A DNA stretch of 39,192 nucleotides from a bacterium (GTDB lineage: Bacteria; Electryoneota; RPQS01), in contig JADLDM010000168.1 of NCBI GenBank assembly GCA_020846695.1, positions 1-39,192 of the forward strand, in the 5' to 3' direction. Positions 34,209-39,192 of the stretch are shown here, one piece after another. The notes under the pieces were generated by a model. That model did not search any database. It saw only the letters and a list, made by a program, of their open reading frames with translations, and was not told where the DNA came from. Numbering within the stretch: position 1 is the stretch's first letter; each line of letters begins with the position of its first letter. Made by a program: the position numbers and the translations under genes.

Positions 34209-36206
34209 ATGAAGTCATTTGGTTTTCTTCTCCTCGCGCTCTTCGCAGCGCACACGGCCCACGCGGAGCTTGACACACTCTGGAGTCGGCAGATTCCGTT
34301 CGACGGACAAGCCTATGAGATTATGGCCGCAACGGTTCTGTCTGACGGCGGAGTTGCGGCATCCACTGTAACCTATCCCACTCCGACAGATCAACCGGCG
34401 CTGCGCATTTGGCGCTTCGACTTAGGCGGAGATCCGATGTGGGAGCGAGATTACGGCGCAGGGCTGACCTATTTGCAGGTTGTGGGGATCGAGGAATTGC
34501 CGGGCGGGAACCTCATGCAATTTCTCGTGGGCCAGTCGCAAGGCGGCGACACATTGACGTCGTTGGTAGTCGCGCGCGGTTACAATGCGTCCGGGGATAG
34601 TCTGTGGGAGCGCCGCTACCCTTATTCGTTCGTCGAAAGCTTCAGCCGCTCGGCGCTGCTCTCCGATGGAAATGTGATTCTGGCGACGACGGTGTGGGAC
34701 ATAGCAAGCGGATTCTATTGGCCTCTGCTCATGAAGTTCAATGCAACCGGCGACACGCTGTGGACGCGGACCTACAATTTGGAGTCCACGTACTACGCTA
34801 AGGGGATCACGGAATTGCCCAACGGCAATCTGGTCATGGCGCAATACGGCTATGACGTCACAGGTTTGAATCTGATCCGCGCAGTTTGCGTGACGGCGAC
34901 GGGCGACCCTGTGTGGACTCGGGAATACGGCGACGAAGGATTGGGGCTAAACGTCACCGGTATATCCAGTGACGGAGCCGGAAACATTGTGATGTGCGCC
35001 GCTCGTGCAGGATGGGAGTGGTTTGACAGCCCGTGGGGAGTGGGACTTACCGCGACCGGGCAAGACCGCTGGACGCTGAATCCGAGTCCGGAGGATCTGT
35101 TTTCTCCTTCGGGATGTCTGCCCTTATCCGATGGGGGCGCTATTCTTGTGAGCACACGCTGGCCCGACTTCGGTTTCCCGGGTGCGGAAGTGCATAGTGT
35201 AGATACAGACGGGAACCTCACGCAGGAAGCGGACTTCGGAGGGATGCCGAGTTCATTTTCCGGGCTGCATAATTCCGGCGCGCGCGGAGCGATTGCCTAC
35301 GGATTTGTCAGCGACGACACGTGGAACAATATCGGCTTTCTCTTGCGCTTCGGGCCGGGAACCGTGGTCACAGGATTTGTTCGGCACCTCGGATCAAACA
35401 CTCCTCTTGAAGGGGTTCGCGTCGAAGCGATTGAAACGGAAGAGTATGCCTTCACCGATGTGCAGGGAATCTATCTGTTGCCGGTCTCCAATGACACCGT
35501 GACGATTCGCGTTTCCAGTCCCTGCATCGAGCCGGTTGAACAAACGGTTTTTCTCGAAGAGGGCGAACAGAACACACGCAATTTCACCGTCGGGATGCCC
35601 GAGTATGATAGCGATCCGACCAGCTTGAATATGGTCGCAACCTTCAATATGCTTGCGCGCGACACGGTTACGATATTCAATTCGGGCAACGGGGATTTGA
35701 TTTACAGCGTCGAAGCGAGGGAGTTGGATCCCGTCTACGATTGGCTATCGGTTGTCCCCACGTCGGGCGTGCTGGAGCCGGGAACCGGAACCATTATTGA
35801 AGTGATTGCGCTGCCGACGCAGGGACAATGGAGCGATCATTACGGCGAAGTGCGGATTCACCACAATCATTGCCCGGACACCGTGGATGAAATCGGCGTA
35901 TACATGCTGGCGCTCGACACGCCCGACAGACCCGGAGTGATTGATGACTTCGCGGTTCATGCGGCCTATCCCAATCCGTTCAATGCAGAGACCACCGTGC
36001 GCTATGATCTGCCGCGCGACGCGCACGTGAAGGCGATTCTTTATTCCATCACCGGACAGAGCGTTGTCACGCTTGCCGACGACGTGAAGCCGGCGGGTTC
36101 GCACGATCTTCATCTCTCGACCGGTTCGCTTGCGAGCGGTGTGTATCTTCTGCGCGTCGAGGCTGCGGACTTCGTCTCCACTCAGAAACTTGTGCTGCTG
36201 AAATAG
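34209..36206 (+). CDS. Secreted propeller-like repeat protein with type IX-like C-terminal sorting domain (paralog of 31998 gene)
   Basis: Signal peptide; GDTLWTRTYNLESTYYAKGITELPNGNLVMAQ; HAAYPNPFNAETTVRYDLP...GVYLLRVEA. Confidence 0.88.
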   Translation: MKSFGFLLLALFAAHTAHAELDTLWSRQIPFDGQAYEIMAATVLSDGGVAASTVTYPTPTDQPALRIWRFDLGGDPMWERDYGAGLTYLQVVGIEELPGGNLMQFLVGQSQGGDTLTSLVVARGYNASGDSLWERRYPYSFVESFSRSALLSDGNVILATTVWDIASGFYWPLLMKFNATGDTLWTRTYNLESTYYAKGITELPNGNLVMAQYGYDVTGLNLIRAVCVTATGDPVWTREYGDEGLGLNVTGISSDGAGNIVMCAARAGWEWFDSPWGVGLTATGQDRWTLNPSPEDLFSPSGCLPLSDGGAILVSTRWPDFGFPGAEVHSVDTDGNLTQEADFGGMPSSFSGLHNSGARGAIAYGFVSDDTWNNIGFLLRFGPGTVVTGFVRHLGSNTPLEGVRVEAIETEEYAFTDVQGIYLLPVSNDTVTIRVSSPCIEPVEQTVFLEEGEQNTRNFTVGMPEYDSDPTSLNMVATFNMLARDTVTIFNSGNGDLIYSVEARELDPVYDWLSVVPTSGVLEPGTGTIIEVIALPTQGQWSDHYGEVRIHHNHCPDTVDEIGVYMLALDTPDRPGVIDDFAVHAAYPNPFNAETTVRYDLPRDAHVKAILYSITGQSVVTLADDVKPAGSHDLHLSTGSLASGVYLLRVEAADFVSTQKLVLLK

Positions 36207-36207
36207 C

Positions 36208-36942
36208 TTGACTTCAAAAACCACTCTCCTGCTTGCGGGGCTGCTTGCCGCATGGATCGCCTCGTGCAATTCGGGAATCGAACGCACGTCCTATCGCGGC
36301 GGCAACGACTACTTTCCTCTGCTCGAAGGGAGAGTCTTGAGCTATCGGCAGACCATCGAAGGCGAGACGAAAGACTACACGATGTCGCTGCACTATATCG
36401 GCGGACGCGCGTGGAAGGTCTATGAGGCGAAAATCGAGGGACTCGCCTTCGGAGGATTGGAGTTCAACTCGAACGGAGTCGTCGTCGAGGCCACATCGCA
36501 ATTCTCTTACACGTCGCTTGAACCGCGCGATGAAGTCTCCGCGTTTCGTCAAGTCTGGCTGGACACGGGAGCGCGCGAAGATTCCCTCTGGTACGACGCC
36601 GCGCCCGGAACGGAATCCGTCTTCGCAGGCTATCAAAGTGTGACGGTTCCGGCGGGAAGTTTTGAAAACTGCATGATGATTATCGCGACTCCGGTTGCTG
36701 AAATCAAGGACTCCATCGAAGCACGTCATGCGCGCGGGAAATCTTCCGACGTGCTCTATCAGAAAGAACTCGAAGTTTGGAACTGGAGCACGGTGCGCTG
36801 GTTCGCGCAGGGCGTCGGGTTGGTCAAGGAAGAGATCGGCCCGCCCGGTGGAGTGAGCATCCGGCGCGAACTGCTTGCGGTAACATCAGAAGGCCACGGT
36901 TTCGTGGATTCGCTACACCTACCGAATACAGATGAAGAATAG
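36208..36942 (+). CDS. Putative lipoprotein of unknown function
   Basis: TTG start 2 nt after previous stop; LLLAGLLAAWIASC lipobox-like. Confidence 0.75.
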   Translation: MTSKTTLLLAGLLAAWIASCNSGIERTSYRGGNDYFPLLEGRVLSYRQTIEGETKDYTMSLHYIGGRAWKVYEAKIEGLAFGGLEFNSNGVVVEATSQFSYTSLEPRDEVSAFRQVWLDTGAREDSLWYDAAPGTESVFAGYQSVTVPAGSFENCMMIIATPVAEIKDSIEARHARGKSSDVLYQKELEVWNWSTVRWFAQGVGLVKEEIGPPGGVSIRRELLAVTSEGHGFVDSLHLPNTDEE

Positions 36943-38419
36943 ACACTCGATTGCCATTCTGTTCGCACTGTTTGCATGTGCGTCGCTTTCGTCCGCGCAG
37001 ATCAAGTTGGAAGGCTATGCGCAAAGCGCCGCCGAAAAGGAGTTCATCGCTGCGACGGATACCGCGACGACCTACCTATCACAAGTCGGCCTGGCGAAAC
37101 TGTTTCGCGCGAAGTCGCCCGACGATTTCGCCGTGCAGATGCGGGCATCGAGCATTCTGATGATGGACGATCCGCAGGCGACGCAGACTTACTATGTAGA
37201 GCGCTCCGCGCAGAATCCGAAATCGGAAATAGATATCTATTTCGCGGGGAGACTCTCCGAGTCTCTGACCGACAAGCAGACTTTCACCGCGAAACTTTTC
37301 GATGTGAATCCTCAGAGCTACTGGGGGTTTCTGCTTCAGGCGACGTCCTATGACTCCGAAGATGATACGGATTTTCAGAAGGCCGAGTCGTCATTGAAGA
37401 AAGCAATTGAGAAGGATGCGAGTCTGCCCTATGCGCCGACGATGCTTGCGGAACTCTGGGCGCGACAGGGTAAGACTGTGGAAGCAGAGCAAGCGCTGGT
37501 AGAATTGGCCAAGCAATCGCCCGAAGATTTTCAACCGGTGCAGAGAAGGCTGATGCTTTATCCCGGGCAATTTGCCAAGCACATCGAAATCATCAACGCC
37601 TTTCTGAAGCACAACGATAACAGCGCGCTTGCCTATGATCTGCGCGCGCGGGTGTGTCGCGAACTGAAAGACTGGGACGGCTACATTGCTTCGATGCAGA
37701 AAGCTGTTGCGATTCAACCCGATGGCGTGAATCATTACAATCTCGCTTGCGGGTTCTCACTCACGGGCGCGACGGATTCGGCTTATGCGCATCTTTTTGA
37801 AGCGGCGAATAACGGTTTGAACGATCCCGAGCAATACACGGAAGATGAAGACCTGATTCCCGTCAAGAGCGACAAGCGCTGGACGGAGTTGCTTGCGGCA
37901 GTCGAGCAGGGACACGCGGCGCAACTGCGCGCCATGCAGGAGGCTTCTACGCGCTCGCTGATGGAATCACAAAAGCAGCAAGTCACGCAGCGCGAATCCT
38001 CGACCGAAGCGACCGATTTTGATCTGGAGCAGATGAGCGGCGGTACTGTGAAACTGTCCGACCTGAAAGGCAAAGTAGTTGTGCTCGATTTCTGGGCCAC
38101 GTGGTGCGGGCCTTGCAAGATGACGATGCCGCTCTTGAACACTTTCTACACGGACGGGCGCGACAAAGACGTGCTTGTATTCGGCGTGAATGTCTGGGAG
38201 AGAGGCGGCCGCGAACCGGTGCAAAAATTCATCGAGAGTAAGGGCTACAAGTTCCCGATTCTCTACGGCACAAATGAACTGGCCGAGTCCTACGGTGTGC
38301 GTGGCATTCCCACGATGTTTGTGATTGACAAGGAAGGGAAGATTGCGCATCGCCACGTCGGATACAATCCGCAGATTATGCAGATTCTCTCCGCGCAGAC
38401 TGAAGCGCTGTTGAAATGA
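36932..38419 (+). CDS. TPR-containing TlpA-family thioredoxin-like protein
   Basis: VVLDFWATWCGPCKMTMPLLNTF, GVRGIPTMFVIDKEGKI; helical TPR-like N-terminal region. Confidence 0.9.
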   Translation: MKNRHSIAILFALFACASLSSAQIKLEGYAQSAAEKEFIAATDTATTYLSQVGLAKLFRAKSPDDFAVQMRASSILMMDDPQATQTYYVERSAQNPKSEIDIYFAGRLSESLTDKQTFTAKLFDVNPQSYWGFLLQATSYDSEDDTDFQKAESSLKKAIEKDASLPYAPTMLAELWARQGKTVEAEQALVELAKQSPEDFQPVQRRLMLYPGQFAKHIEIINAFLKHNDNSALAYDLRARVCRELKDWDGYIASMQKAVAIQPDGVNHYNLACGFSLTGATDSAYAHLFEAANNGLNDPEQYTEDEDLIPVKSDKRWTELLAAVEQGHAAQLRAMQEASTRSLMESQKQQVTQRESSTEATDFDLEQMSGGTVKLSDLKGKVVVLDFWATWCGPCKMTMPLLNTFYTDGRDKDVLVFGVNVWERGGREPVQKFIESKGYKFPILYGTNELAESYGVRGIPTMFVIDKEGKIAHRHVGYNPQIMQILSAQTEALLK

Positions 38420-38546
38420 GCGCGGACGTTACAGCCTGAACATTACGGAGAGTCGTGATACTCCGTCATCCGTGAAGCAACAACAAAATTGAAAACGGGG
38501 CGCAAGACCGCAAAGGTCTCCGCCTCATAAAAGCGAAGAAGAGACT

Positions 38547-39095
38547 ATGTGGAAAGTTCTTGTTAATTGTTGTATCGTGATGGTGTTCGCGACCGCCGGA
38601 TTTGCGCAGAAGCCCGACTACCCCAATGTATTCGCGGCGGCGGATTCCGGGGACCTCGCTGCGGTGAAGTGGTTCTATGCGAATGGTTCGCACGTGAATG
38701 ACGCAGGGGATTTCGGCTACACGGCGCTGCATCACGCGGCGATGTGGAAGCGAAATGACATCGTGAAGTTCCTGCTTGAGCAAGGCGCGGACGTGAATGC
38801 AGTCAATGACGACGGATTCATCGCGCTGCACAATGCTGCCATGAGCGGCGACAGCGTGACGGTGCGATTGCTCGCGGATCACGGCGCGATTCTTTATGCA
38901 CGCGACAACAATCTGATGACTCCGTTGCATCTTGCCGCGCTGAAGAACAACGTTTCCGCTGCGGCGGGATTGGTGCAGGCCAAGGCCGACGTCAACGACA
39001 TGAATGAAAACCTCTGGACTCCGCTTCGAGTCGCGCAGTGGCAAAAAAATCAGGAGATGATCGAGTTCCTGCAGAAACACGGCGCACAGCAGTAA
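38547..39095 (+). CDS. Secreted ankyrin-repeat protein
   Basis: Signal peptide; repeats GYTALHHAAMWKRNDIVKFLLEQGADVNAVND, GFIALHNAAMSGDSVTVRLLADHGA, LMTPLHLAALKNN. Confidence 0.93.
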   Translation: MWKVLVNCCIVMVFATAGFAQKPDYPNVFAAADSGDLAAVKWFYANGSHVNDAGDFGYTALHHAAMWKRNDIVKFLLEQGADVNAVNDDGFIALHNAAMSGDSVTVRLLADHGAILYARDNNLMTPLHLAALKNNVSAAAGLVQAKADVNDMNENLWTPLRVAQWQKNQEMIEFLQKHGAQQ

Positions 39096-39101
39096 TTTTT
39101 C

Positions 39102-39122
39102 AAGCGGGCCTCGCGCCCGCTT
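39102..39122 (+). terminator. Rho-independent terminator
   Basis: AAGCGGGC-CTCGC-GCCCGCTT followed by TTTT. Confidence 0.8.
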
Positions 39123-39143
39123 TTCAATTCTATCCTCAACTTC

Positions 39144-39192
39144 ATGCCGACCTTCACTTCCGTTGCCGTGCTCGGCGCGGGCACCATGGGAA
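39144..39192 (+). CDS. Start of a Rossmann-fold dehydrogenase, possibly 3-hydroxyacyl-CoA dehydrogenase (truncated)
   Basis: MPTFTSVAVLGAGTMG, GxGxMG nucleotide-binding motif. Confidence 0.55.
   Translation, partial: MPTFTSVAVLGAGTMG

Noticed and set aside
38504-38518. AGACC-GCAAA-GGTCT small hairpin upstream of the ankyrin gene
   Set aside because: Only 5 bp, no T-tract; within chance expectation.

Overview
39.2 kb window of a moderately GC-rich bacterial chromosome. The YPNPFN-type C-terminal sorting domains suggest a type IX secretion-bearing lineage, probably FCB group (inference). Left part (about 1-23.1 kb): a DEAD-box helicase, then mostly housekeeping or metabolic genes on the minus strand: Nramp transporter (+ strand), BipA/TypA, PurC, TauE/SafE, S41 protease, Tmk, Lgt, a uracil-DNA glycosylase-like protein, RsmI, lysine 6-aminotransferase, alpha/beta hydrolase, a PIN/HTH pair, DinB, DUF937, DUF4256, an AT-richer two-gene DUF1828/1829-type module, an aldehyde dehydrogenase and a dicarboxylate symporter. 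Right part (23.2-39.1 kb): a cluster of six secreted proteins (two large PPC-like proteins, one with a C13/caspase-like His/Cys dyad; two proteins with four EF-hand-like loops; two paralogous propeller-like proteins with sorting domains), then a lipoprotein, a TPR-TlpA thioredoxin and an ankyrin protein. The most unusual signals are non-coding: (i) an ~85-nt inverted-repeat element present twice, with compensatory base changes in two stems and a conserved internal loop; (ii) phased 7-nt tandem repeats at many intergenic loci, several running into stop codons; (iii) a 27-nt hairpin repeat found three times, 1-11 nt downstream of stop codons. No rRNA, tRNA, CRISPR array or transposase was recognised.
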